Source of the DNA: Pseudomonadota bacterium
Lineage (GTDB): Bacteria; Pseudomonadota; Alphaproteobacteria; Rhodobacterales; Rhodobacteraceae
Direction: 5' to 3'
Assembly: GCA_021779835.1 (NCBI GenBank)
Contig: JAJXZX010000007.1
Coordinates: 62,001 to 126,000 of the forward strand
Length of the DNA: 64,000 nt
This document shows, piece after piece, positions 56,579 through 64,000 of this stretch. Numbering within the stretch: position 1 is the stretch's first letter; every line of letters begins with the position of its first letter. The position numbers and the translations under genes were made by a program. The notes under the pieces were generated by a model, which had not been told where the DNA came from, searched no databases, and worked only from the letters and a program-made list of their open reading frames with translations.

Positions 56579-58966
56579 TCAAAACGGCACATCGTCTGCG
56601 CGGTCAGCGGGCACCACAAACCGCGCCACGATCTTTTTTGGCCCGGCCTTGTCGAATTCCACGTCCAGCTTGTCGGCCTCGATCCCCTCGACCGTTCCAT
56701 AGCCGAACTTGACGTGAAACACCCGGTCGCCCTCGGTAAACGAGGATACCGCCTTAAGATCAATCACAGCAGCCCGGCTTTCGCGTGGTTGCCCCATCCC
56801 GCGCTGGTTCGCGTTTTCCTGCAGCCGCTTCCAGCCCGGCGAATTGTAAACATCCGCCTTCATCGCCCGATCTTCGATCGTCGCCGCCCGCGGTGCCGCC
56901 GCGCCATAGCCGCCGCCATACAAGCCCGGCGGCGTCAGAACATCTACATGCTCCTCTGGCAGTTCATCAATGAACCGCGACGGCATCGCCGATTGCCACT
57001 GCCCGTAAACCCGCCGGTTCGAAGCAAAGGATATTGTGCACAGCTCCTCCGCCCGCGTGATCCCGACATAGGCGAGGCGGCGTTCTTCCTCCAACCCCTT
57101 CAGCCCCTGCTCATCCATCGAGCGTTGACTGGGGAACAGCCCATCTTCCCAGCCGGGAAGGAAAACAGCGGGGAATTCCAACCCCTTGGCGGCGTGCAAG
57201 GTCATAATCGACACCTTCGCGCCCGCCTCGTCGGTCTCGTTATCCATGATCAGCGCGACGTGTTCCAGGAACCCCTGCAGGTTCTCGAACTGCTCCAGCG
57301 CCTTGACCAATTCCTTGAGGTTTTCCAGCCGCCCCGGCGCCTCCGGCGTCTTGTCGGCCTGCCACATCGCGGTATAGCCGGACTCCTCCAGAATCGTCTC
57401 AGCCAGCCGCACATGGTCCGCCGCCGCCTGCACCGCGCCGTGCCAGCGATCCACGCCATCGACAAACGCGCGCAACTGCCCTGCGCCCTTGCCGGAAATC
57501 GCGCCCTCGGAAAGCAACACCCGCGCGCCTTCTAGCAGCGATACGCCATTGCCGCGCGCCGCCATCTGGATCGTCTGTTGCGCCTTGTCGCCAAGCCCCC
57601 GTTTCGGCGTATTCACCACCCGCTCGAACGCGAGATCATCCTCGGGCGAGACTGCCAGCCGGAAATAGGCCATCGCATCGCGGATCTCCAACCGCTCATA
57701 GAACCGTGGGCCGCCGATCACCCGATATGGCAGGCCGATGGTCAGAAACCGATCCTCGAACGCACGCATCTGATGGCTGGCGCGCACCAGAATCGCCATA
57801 TCGTCAAGGCTGATCCCTTTCGCCCCGCGCCGACCGCGCTGCAAGGTTTCGACCTCTTCCCCGATCCAGCGCGCCTCTTCCTCGCCATCCCAATGGCCGA
57901 TCAGGCGCACCTTCTCTCCCTCGGTTTCCTCGGTCCACAACGTCTTGCCCAGACGCCCCGCATTCGCCGCGATCACGCCCGAGGCGGCGGCAAGGATATG
58001 CGGGGTAGAGCGATAGTTCTGCTCCAGCCGCACCACCTTAGCGCCGGGAAAGTCCTTCTCGAACCGCAGGATGTTGCCCACCTCGGCGCCGCGCCAGCCA
58101 TAGATCGACTGATCGTCATCGCCCACGCAGCAGATGTTGCGATGCGCCTGCGCCAGCAGCCGCAGCCACAGATACTGCGCCACGTTGGTATCCTGATACT
58201 CGTCCACCAAGATGTATTTCAGCCAGCGCTGATATTGCCCCAACACATCCGGGTGCGTCTGAAAGATCACCACCACATGCAGCAGCAGGTCGCCAAAATC
58301 GGTGGCGTTGAGCGATTTTAGCCGCGCCTGATACGCCGCATAAAGCTCGGTTCCCCGGTTGTTGTAGGCAGACGCTTCCGCCGATGGCACCTTCTCCGGC
58401 ACCAGCGCGCGGTTTTTCCAGCCGTCGATCAGCCCCGCCAGCATCCGCGCGGGCCAGCGCTTTTCGTCAATATCCGCCGCCGCGATCACCTGTTTCAGCA
58501 GGCGCAACTGGTCGTCGGTGTCCAGAATCGTAAAGTTAGACTTCAGCCCGACCAGCTCGGCATGGCGCCGCAGGATCTTGACCGAGATCGAGTGAAAGGT
58601 GCCCATCCACGGCATCCCCTCCACCGACTGCCCCAGCAACCGGCTTACCCGCTCTTTCATCTCTCGCGCGGCTTTGTTGGTGAACGTGACCGCCAAAATC
58701 TCATTTGGCCGCGCCCGCCCGGTGGTCAGCAGGTGCGCAATCCGCGCGGTCAGCGCCTTGGTCTTGCCGGTTCCGGCACCCGCCAGCATCAGCACCGGCC
58801 CGTCCAATGCCTCTACCGCCGCGCGCTGCGCCGGGTTCAGCCCATCCATATAGGGCGCTGCACTGGCATCGGCCCGTGCCCCCATCGCGCGCGTCGCCAG
58901 ACCACTGCCCACCCGGGGCGCTATCGCTGCCGCCTCGAAGGCGTCGTGTTCATCAAATCCGCTCAT
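56579..58966 (-). CDS. uvrD: SF1A DNA helicase UvrD/PcrA
   Basis: 795 residues from ATG 58966; a TTG at 58975 is an alternative. LNPAQRAAVEALDGPVLMLA then GAGTGKT, the Walker A (about residues 62-69), is followed by the SF1 motifs VDEYQDTNVAQY, GDDDQSIYGWRGA, LEQNYRSTPHIL and TLHAAKGLEFPAVFLPG. The C-terminal Tudor-like domain (VSSFTEGDRVFHVKFGYGTV, then EGIEADKLDVEF) is where UvrD/PcrA contacts RNA polymerase. Functions in nucleotide excision and mismatch repair. A LexA box lies 41 bases upstream of the ATG. Confidence 0.95.
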   Translation of the reverse strand: MSGFDEHDAFEAAAIAPRVGSGLATRAMGARADASAAPYMDGLNPAQRAAVEALDGPVLMLAGAGTGKTKALTARIAHLLTTGRARPNEILAVTFTNKAAREMKERVSRLLGQSVEGMPWMGTFHSISVKILRRHAELVGLKSNFTILDTDDQLRLLKQVIAAADIDEKRWPARMLAGLIDGWKNRALVPEKVPSAEASAYNNRGTELYAAYQARLKSLNATDFGDLLLHVVVIFQTHPDVLGQYQRWLKYILVDEYQDTNVAQYLWLRLLAQAHRNICCVGDDDQSIYGWRGAEVGNILRFEKDFPGAKVVRLEQNYRSTPHILAAASGVIAANAGRLGKTLWTEETEGEKVRLIGHWDGEEEARWIGEEVETLQRGRRGAKGISLDDMAILVRASHQMRAFEDRFLTIGLPYRVIGGPRFYERLEIRDAMAYFRLAVSPEDDLAFERVVNTPKRGLGDKAQQTIQMAARGNGVSLLEGARVLLSEGAISGKGAGQLRAFVDGVDRWHGAVQAAADHVRLAETILEESGYTAMWQADKTPEAPGRLENLKELVKALEQFENLQGFLEHVALIMDNETDEAGAKVSIMTLHAAKGLEFPAVFLPGWEDGLFPSQRSMDEQGLKGLEEERRLAYVGITRAEELCTISFASNRRVYGQWQSAMPSRFIDELPEEHVDVLTPPGLYGGGYGAAAPRAATIEDRAMKADVYNSPGWKRLQENANQRGMGQPRESRAAVIDLKAVSSFTEGDRVFHVKFGYGTVEGIEADKLDVEFDKAGPKKIVARFVVPADRADDVPF

Positions 58967-59007
58967 GGCCGCCAAACTATGCCACTACCCCGTCAAGATA
59001 AAGGATT

Positions 59008-59022
59008 GTTCGCACAATGTTC
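59008..59022 (-). promoter_or_regulatory. LexA (SOS) operator upstream of uvrD
   Basis: GTTC-GCACAAT-GTTC, an exact GTTC-N7-GTTC match to the alphaproteobacterial SOS box, in the uvrD-pyc divergent gap, 42 bases from the uvrD ATG and 180 bases from pyc. It therefore most likely controls uvrD. uvrD is SOS-regulated in E. coli; in this order it would be less expected. Confidence 0.75.
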
Positions 59023-59201
59023 CCTTATTTTCTTCACTCCCCTCCGATCCTGCTCCCCCAGCCCTGCATCCGGGCTGGGCCGCGCAATACCAACATGGTG
59101 TCGCAAATGTTTCACACCGCATCGCTTCGCCCCCTTGCGCTGCACTGCAGCACCCCTAAAGTGTCGGCGTCCTGACCGCCGATCCCAAGGGGAACCTCCG
59201 A

Positions 59202-62200
59202 ATGGCCGACTTCCGCAAAATCCTGATCGCCAACCGTGGCGAGATCGCCATCCGCGTCATGCGCGCCGCCAACGAGCTTGGCAAGAAAACCGTCGCCGTC
59301 TATGCCGAAGAGGACAAGCTTTCCCTCCACCGCTTCAAGGCGGATGAGGCCTATCGGATCGGTGAGGGGCTCGGCCCGGTTGCGGCCTATCTCAGCATCC
59401 CCGAAATCATCCGCGTCGCCCGCATGTCCGGTGCCGACGCGATCCACCCGGGCTATGGCCTCCTCTCGGAAAACCCCGATTTTGTCGAGGCGGTGACCAA
59501 GGCGGGCCTCACCTTCATCGGCCCCCGCGCCGACACCATGCGCGCGCTTGGCGACAAGGCCAGCGCGCGGCGCGTGGCGATCAAGGCCGGCGTCCCCGTC
59601 ATCCCTGCAACCGAAGTGCTGGGAGATGACATGGCCGAAGTCCGCAAGATGGCCGACGCCGTCGGCTACCCCCTGATGCTGAAGGCCTCATGGGGCGGTG
59701 GCGGGCGCGGCATGCGCCCGATCAATGGCCCCGAGGAGCTTGCCGACAAGGTGCGCGAAGGTCGGCGTGAGGCCGAGGCCGCCTTTGGCAACGGCGAGGG
59801 CTATCTGGAAAAGATGATCCTGCGCGCCCGCCATGTAGAGGTGCAGCTGTTGGGCGACACCCACGGCAACCTCTACCACCTTTATGAACGCGACTGCACC
59901 GTGCAGCGCCGCAACCAGAAAGTCGTTGAACGCGCCCCCGCCCCCTACCTGACCGACGCGCAGCGCGCCGAAGTCTGCGGGCTTGGCCTGAAAATCGGGC
60001 AGGCCGTCGGCTACCAGAACGCTGGCACCGTCGAATTCCTGATGGATATGGACGACGAGAAATTCTACTTCATCGAGGTCAACCCGCGCGTTCAGGTCGA
60101 ACACACCGTGACGGAAGAGGTCACCGGCATCGACATCGTGCGCGCCCAGATCCTGATCGCCGAGGGTAAGACGGTGGCCGAGGCGACCGGCACGCCCAGC
60201 CAGGCTGACGTCCACCTTTCCGGCCACGCGCTGCAATGCCGCGTCACCACCGAAGACCCGCAAAACAACTTCATCCCCGATTACGGCCGCATCAACACCT
60301 ACCGCTCTGCCACCGGCATGGGCATCCGGCTTGACGGCGGCACCGCCTATTCCGGCTCTGTCATCACGCGCTATTACGATTCGCTGCTGGTCAAGGTCAC
60401 CGCTTGGGCGCAAACCCCCGCGGCCGCAATTGCCCGCATGGACCGCGCGCTGCGCGAGTTCCGCATCCGTGGCGTGTCCACCAATATCGCGTTTGTCGAG
60501 AACCTGCTGAAACACCCGACCTTCCTCGACAACACCTACACCACCAAATTTATCGACACGACGCCCGACCTTTTCACCTTCAAGAAACGCCGCGACCGGG
60601 CGACCAAGATCCTGACCTACATCGCCGACATCACCGTCAACGGTCACCCGGAAACGGCCGGCCGCGTCAAACCCGCCGCCGACCTGCGCGCGCCCAAGGC
60701 ACCACAGCCTGTGGGCGAGGCCGCGATGGGCACCCGTAACCTATTGGAACAAAAGGGCCCGCAGGCCGTCGCGGACTGGATGCGCGCCCAGCAGAAGCTG
60801 CTGATCACCGACACCACCATGCGCGACGGGCACCAATCGCTGCTCGCCACCCGCATGCGGTCGATCGACATGATCAAGGTCACGCCCGCCTATGCCGCCA
60901 ACCTGCCGCAACTTTTCAGCGTTGAGTGCTGGGGCGGCGCCACCTTTGACGTCGCCTACCGCTTCTTGCAGGAATGCCCGTGGCAACGCCTGCGCGACAT
61001 CCGCGAACGGCTGCCCAACGTGATGACGCAAATGCTGCTGCGCGCGTCGAACGGCGTTGGCTACACCAATTACCCGGACAACGTAGTGCAGGCCTTCGTC
61101 AAGCAAGCCGCGAAAACCGGCGTTGACGTGTTCCGCGTGTTCGACAGCCTCAACTGGGTCGAAAACATGCGCGTCGCGATGGACGCGGTGATCGAGGCGA
61201 ACAAGGTCTGTGAAGGCTCGATCTGTTACACCGGCGATATCCTTGATCCCAACCGCGCCAAATATGACCTGAAATACTACGTAGCGATGGGCAAAGAGCT
61301 GAAAGCCGCGGGGGCGCATGTGCTGGGCCTCAAGGATATGGCGGGCCTCTTGAAACCCGCCGCCGCCCGCGCCCTCGTCACCGCGCTGAAGAATGAGGTC
61401 GGCCTGCCGATCCACTTCCACACGCACGACACCTCTGGCATCTCTGCCGCCACCGTCCTCGCCGCCGCCGACGCAGGCGTCGATGCGGTTGATGCCGCGA
61501 TGGACGCCTTTTCGGGCGGCACCTCGCAGCCCTGCCTTGGCTCGATTGTCGAGGCCCTGCGCAACACCGACCGCGACACTGGCCTGTCGATGCCCGCGAT
61601 CCGCCAGATCTCGAACTACTGGGAAGCGGTGCGTGGCCAGTATGCCGCCTTCGAATCCGGCATCCCCGCCCCTGCGTCAGAGGTTTACCTGCACGAAATG
61701 CCCGGCGGCCAGTTCACCAACCTCAAGGCACAGGCGCGCAGCCTCGGCCTCGAGGAACGCTGGCATGAGGTGGCGCAAACCTATGCCGACGTGAACCAGA
61801 TGTTCGGCGATATCGTCAAGGTCACGCCGTCGTCCAAGGTGGTGGGCGACATGGCCCTTATGATGGTCGCGCAAAACCTCACCCGCGCGCAGGTCGAAGA
61901 CCCTAAGGTCGAGGTGTCCTTCCCGGATTCCGTGCTCGACATGCTGAAAGGCAACCTCGGCCAACCGCCGGGCGGCTTCCCCAAGGGCATCGTGCAGAAG
62001 GTGCTGAAAGGCGAGGTGCCCAACCTTGAACGCCCCGGCAAACACCTGACCCCGGTCGATCTGGAGGCCGCGCGCGCCAAGGTTGCCAAGGACCTCAGCG
62101 ATCAGGGTGCCGAAGAGGATGACGAACACGGCCTGACCGTCGATGACGAAGACCTCAACGGCTACCTGATGTATCCCAAGGTCTTCCTCGACTACATGTC

Positions 62201-62672
62201 CCGCCACCGCCAATACGGCCCGGTGCGGGCGCTGCCGACGCCGACCTTCTTCTACGGCATGGAACCGGGGGATGAGATCACGACGGAAATCGACCCCGGC
62301 AAGACCCTGGAGATTCGCTTGGCAGCCGTAGGAGAGACCAACGAAGACGGCGACGTGCGCGTGTTTTTCGAACTCAACGGCCAACCCCGCGTCATCCGCG
62401 TCCCCAACCGTCTGATCAAATCGCAAACCGCGGCCAAGCCCAAGGCGGTCGATGGCAACCCCGCCCATGTCGGCGCGCCGATGCCTGGCGTGATCGCCTC
62501 GGTGGGCGTCTCCGTGGGCCAGAAAGTCGCGGCGGGGGATCTCTTGCTGACCATTGAGGCGATGAAGATGGAAACCGGCATCCACGCCGAACGCGACGCC
62601 ATGGTAAAGGCGGTCTACGTCCACCCCGGCGCAGGCGTCGATGCCAAGGATCTGCTGGTAGAGTTCGACTGA
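59202..62672 (+). CDS. pyc: Pyruvate carboxylase
   Basis: 1156 residues, the full-length single-chain form. N-terminal biotin carboxylase domain with KILIANRGEIAIRVMRAANE and the ATP loop ASWGGGGRGMR; carboxyltransferase domain with ITDTTMRDGHQSLLATRM; C-terminal biotin carrier with EAMKMETGIHAERDAM, biotinyl Lys1122. It makes oxaloacetate from pyruvate (anaplerosis). GGGGA precedes the ATG. A strong hairpin ends it. Confidence 0.97.
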   Translation: MADFRKILIANRGEIAIRVMRAANELGKKTVAVYAEEDKLSLHRFKADEAYRIGEGLGPVAAYLSIPEIIRVARMSGADAIHPGYGLLSENPDFVEAVTKAGLTFIGPRADTMRALGDKASARRVAIKAGVPVIPATEVLGDDMAEVRKMADAVGYPLMLKASWGGGGRGMRPINGPEELADKVREGRREAEAAFGNGEGYLEKMILRARHVEVQLLGDTHGNLYHLYERDCTVQRRNQKVVERAPAPYLTDAQRAEVCGLGLKIGQAVGYQNAGTVEFLMDMDDEKFYFIEVNPRVQVEHTVTEEVTGIDIVRAQILIAEGKTVAEATGTPSQADVHLSGHALQCRVTTEDPQNNFIPDYGRINTYRSATGMGIRLDGGTAYSGSVITRYYDSLLVKVTAWAQTPAAAIARMDRALREFRIRGVSTNIAFVENLLKHPTFLDNTYTTKFIDTTPDLFTFKKRRDRATKILTYIADITVNGHPETAGRVKPAADLRAPKAPQPVGEAAMGTRNLLEQKGPQAVADWMRAQQKLLITDTTMRDGHQSLLATRMRSIDMIKVTPAYAANLPQLFSVECWGGATFDVAYRFLQECPWQRLRDIRERLPNVMTQMLLRASNGVGYTNYPDNVVQAFVKQAAKTGVDVFRVFDSLNWVENMRVAMDAVIEANKVCEGSICYTGDILDPNRAKYDLKYYVAMGKELKAAGAHVLGLKDMAGLLKPAAARALVTALKNEVGLPIHFHTHDTSGISAATVLAAADAGVDAVDAAMDAFSGGTSQPCLGSIVEALRNTDRDTGLSMPAIRQISNYWEAVRGQYAAFESGIPAPASEVYLHEMPGGQFTNLKAQARSLGLEERWHEVAQTYADVNQMFGDIVKVTPSSKVVGDMALMMVAQNLTRAQVEDPKVEVSFPDSVLDMLKGNLGQPPGGFPKGIVQKVLKGEVPNLERPGKHLTPVDLEAARAKVAKDLSDQGAEEDDEHGLTVDDEDLNGYLMYPKVFLDYMSRHRQYGPVRALPTPTFFYGMEPGDEITTEIDPGKTLEIRLAAVGETNEDGDVRVFFELNGQPRVIRVPNRLIKSQTAAKPKAVDGNPAHVGAPMPGVIASVGVSVGQKVAAGDLLLTIEAMKMETGIHAERDAMVKAVYVHPGAGVDAKDLLVEFD

Positions 62673-62680
62673 ACCATTTG

Positions 62681-62710
62681 CACGCGGGCGCTACCCAACG
62701 CGCCCGCGTG
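62681..62710 (+). terminator. Strong hairpin terminator after pyc
   Basis: CACGCGGGCGC (62681-62691) and GCGCCCGCGTG (62700-62710) form a perfect 11-bp stem with an eight-base loop, nine bases after the stop. No U tract. Confidence 0.75.
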
Positions 62711-62747
62711 CCGCTAAGCATGGGCTGACCCGCCAAAGGAGAGGCCC

Positions 62748-63134
62748 ATGCTGCACATCACCCCGATCTACGCAGGCCTCCTCGGGCTTCTTTTCGTCGC
62801 CCTTTCTGCGCGGGTAATCTTTGGCCGGTTCGAGACGCACACCAACCTTGGTGACGGCGGCCACGCCAGCCTCTCCAAACGCATCCGTGTGCAGGCCAAC
62901 GCCGCCGAATATATCCCGCTCGGGCTGATCCTTCTCGCCACGGCAGAGCTGCAAGGTGCGGGCACCCTCTGGCTCCACCTGTTCGGCGCGGCACTCTTTG
63001 CAGGCCGGGTCGCCCATGCCATCGGCCTTGGCGCCACGCCCCAGATCACCGCGCTGCGCTCGGCCGGAATGGTGCTGACCTTCGCCGCACTGGTCGGCCT
63101 CTCGGTCCTGTGCCTGGTGCTGGCGCTTCACTGA
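62748..63134 (+). CDS. MAPEG-family membrane protein (YecN-like)
   Basis: 128 residues with four membrane spans. HITPIYAGLLGLLFVALSARV and RVQANAAEYIPLGLILL are the MAPEG core (glutathione/eicosanoid enzymes). AAAGGAGAGG precedes the ATG by eight bases. Enzymatic function in bacteria is mostly untested. Confidence 0.88.
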   Translation: MLHITPIYAGLLGLLFVALSARVIFGRFETHTNLGDGGHASLSKRIRVQANAAEYIPLGLILLATAELQGAGTLWLHLFGAALFAGRVAHAIGLGATPQITALRSAGMVLTFAALVGLSVLCLVLALH

Positions 63135-63261
63135 TCCCCCCAAAAACCACCTTTCACGCGCCGCACCGTCGTGCCTCGCGCAAAATTCCCCCACACGCGC
63201 CCTTGCCGAACCCCCACCAAACGATCAAATGAAGCCCTGAAGTCCCAACGTAAGGTGCCCA

Positions 63262-64000
63262 ATGCTGTCCATGCTCGCAGATCCCGCCGTCTGGATTTCC
63301 TTCCTGACGCTGACCGTTTTGGAAATTGTGTTGGGCGTCGACAACGTCATCTTCATCTCGATCGCCGCCGCGAAGCTGCCGCGAGCGCAGCGCGGCCGCG
63401 CGCGCTTTCTCGGGCTTGTCGGTGCGCTGATCCTGCGCGTGGGGCTGCTGTTCTCGATCACCTGGATCATGTCGATGGCGAAACCCTTCGTCACCGTGCA
63501 GGGCTTCGGTCTGACATGGCGCGACGTAATCCTGATCGCGGGCGGCGGATTCCTGCTCTGGAAGGCCACCACCGAGATTTTCACTGAGGTTGAAGGCAGC
63601 CATGCGGCCGAAGACCGCGCCACCAAGAGCACCTTCGTCGCAACCATCGTGCAAATCATGGTGCTGGACCTGGTCTTTTCGCTCGATTCCGTCATCACCG
63701 CCGTCGGCATCGCGGACCATGTCGAGGTGATGATCGCCGCCGTTATCGTTGCTATCCTCGTGATGATGATCGCGTCGGAACCCATCGCCGATTTCATCGA
63801 GGCGCATCCCTCGACCAAAATGCTCGCTCTCGCCTTTCTCGTGATGGTCGGCATGGCGCTGGCCGCCGACGGAATGCACTACCATGTCGAGCGCGGCTTT
63901 ATCTACGCCGCGATGATCTTCGCCGGCGCGGTCGAGGGACTTAACCTGATACGCCAGAAAAAGGCGCGCCGCGCCGCCGGGAAAATCCACCCGCAAAAGC
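63262..64000 (+). CDS. TerC-family integral membrane protein (partial)
   Basis: At least 246 residues; the frame stays open to the right edge. TLTVLEIVLGVDNVIFISI and MVLDLVFSLDSVITAVGIAD are the twin Asp motifs (GVDN and SLDS) of the TerC family (COG0861), now linked to metal export near the ribosome-translocon. About seven membrane spans. AAGG precedes the ATG by seven bases. Confidence 0.9.
   Translation, partial: MLSMLADPAVWISFLTLTVLEIVLGVDNVIFISIAAAKLPRAQRGRARFLGLVGALILRVGLLFSITWIMSMAKPFVTVQGFGLTWRDVILIAGGGFLLWKATTEIFTEVEGSHAAEDRATKSTFVATIVQIMVLDLVFSLDSVITAVGIADHVEVMIAAVIVAILVMMIASEPIADFIEAHPSTKMLALAFLVMVGMALAADGMHYHVERGFIYAAMIFAGAVEGLNLIRQKKARRAAGKIHPQK

Overview
This GC-rich window reads as the chromosome of an alphaproteobacterium of the Rhodobacteraceae (Rhodobacter/Roseobacter group). 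The evidence is a full minus-strand dcw (division and cell wall) cluster in the alphaproteobacterial order, the bolA / DnaJ-like / cobS / cobT block, a GTTC-N7-GTTC LexA operator, and a DUF1127 gene followed by four tandem CCTCCTCCC double-hairpin RNAs, which is the ccaF1-ccsR1-4 locus known from Rhodobacter sphaeroides. I saw no tRNA, rRNA, CRISPR array, transposase or prophage. The genus cannot be fixed from the sequence alone.

Layout. (1) 1-9122: end of purD, purU, a 2Fe-2S ferredoxin, a solo DnaE2-type OB-fold ORF under a perfect LexA box, a lipoprotein, a secreted phosphoesterase with a diheme peroxidase, an SDR plus kynureninase, and a class I amidotransferase-like hydrolase. (2) 9316-17362: glcB-glcG, an ArsR regulator with two SRPBCC proteins, an atypical photolyase homologue, pepN. 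(3) 17538-27952: gatB, a DUF4177 protein, bolA, a DnaJ-like protein, the cobaltochelatase genes cobS and cobT, pepP, DUF427, a GlcD-like dehydrogenase and a SnoaL-like protein. (4) 27956-52627, almost all minus strand: recN, bamD, lpxC, ftsZ, ftsA, ftsQ, ddl, murB, four tiny membrane-protein genes, murC, murG, ftsW, a Tat-type tyrosine phosphatase, murD, mraY, murF, murE, ftsI, ftsL, rsmH, mraZ. Transcription runs from mraZ towards recN; many stops and starts overlap as ATGA, so much of this is translationally coupled. A roughly 400-nt leader precedes mraZ, as in R. sphaeroides where it carries the sRNA UpsM. (5) 53274-64000: mrp, ccaF1 with the four ccsR-type RNAs, benE, uvrD/pcrA behind a second LexA box, pyc, a MAPEG-family protein and the start of a terC-family gene.

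How the parts connect. The dcw block supplies peptidoglycan precursor synthesis (MurB-G, Ddl, MraY), septation (FtsZ, A, Q, L, W, I) and outer-membrane biogenesis (LpxC, BamD). DNA-damage functions are scattered (recN, photolyase homologue, uvrD, DnaE2 OB fragment), and two of them carry SOS operators. The RNA array is expected to act as a stress-response regulator through anti-Shine-Dalgarno-like loops. The most notable items are the eight-hairpin array with extra linker hairpins, the SOS-controlled and apparently leaderless DnaE2 OB fragment, the paired small membrane proteins inside the mur cluster, and the structured gap between cobS and cobT.
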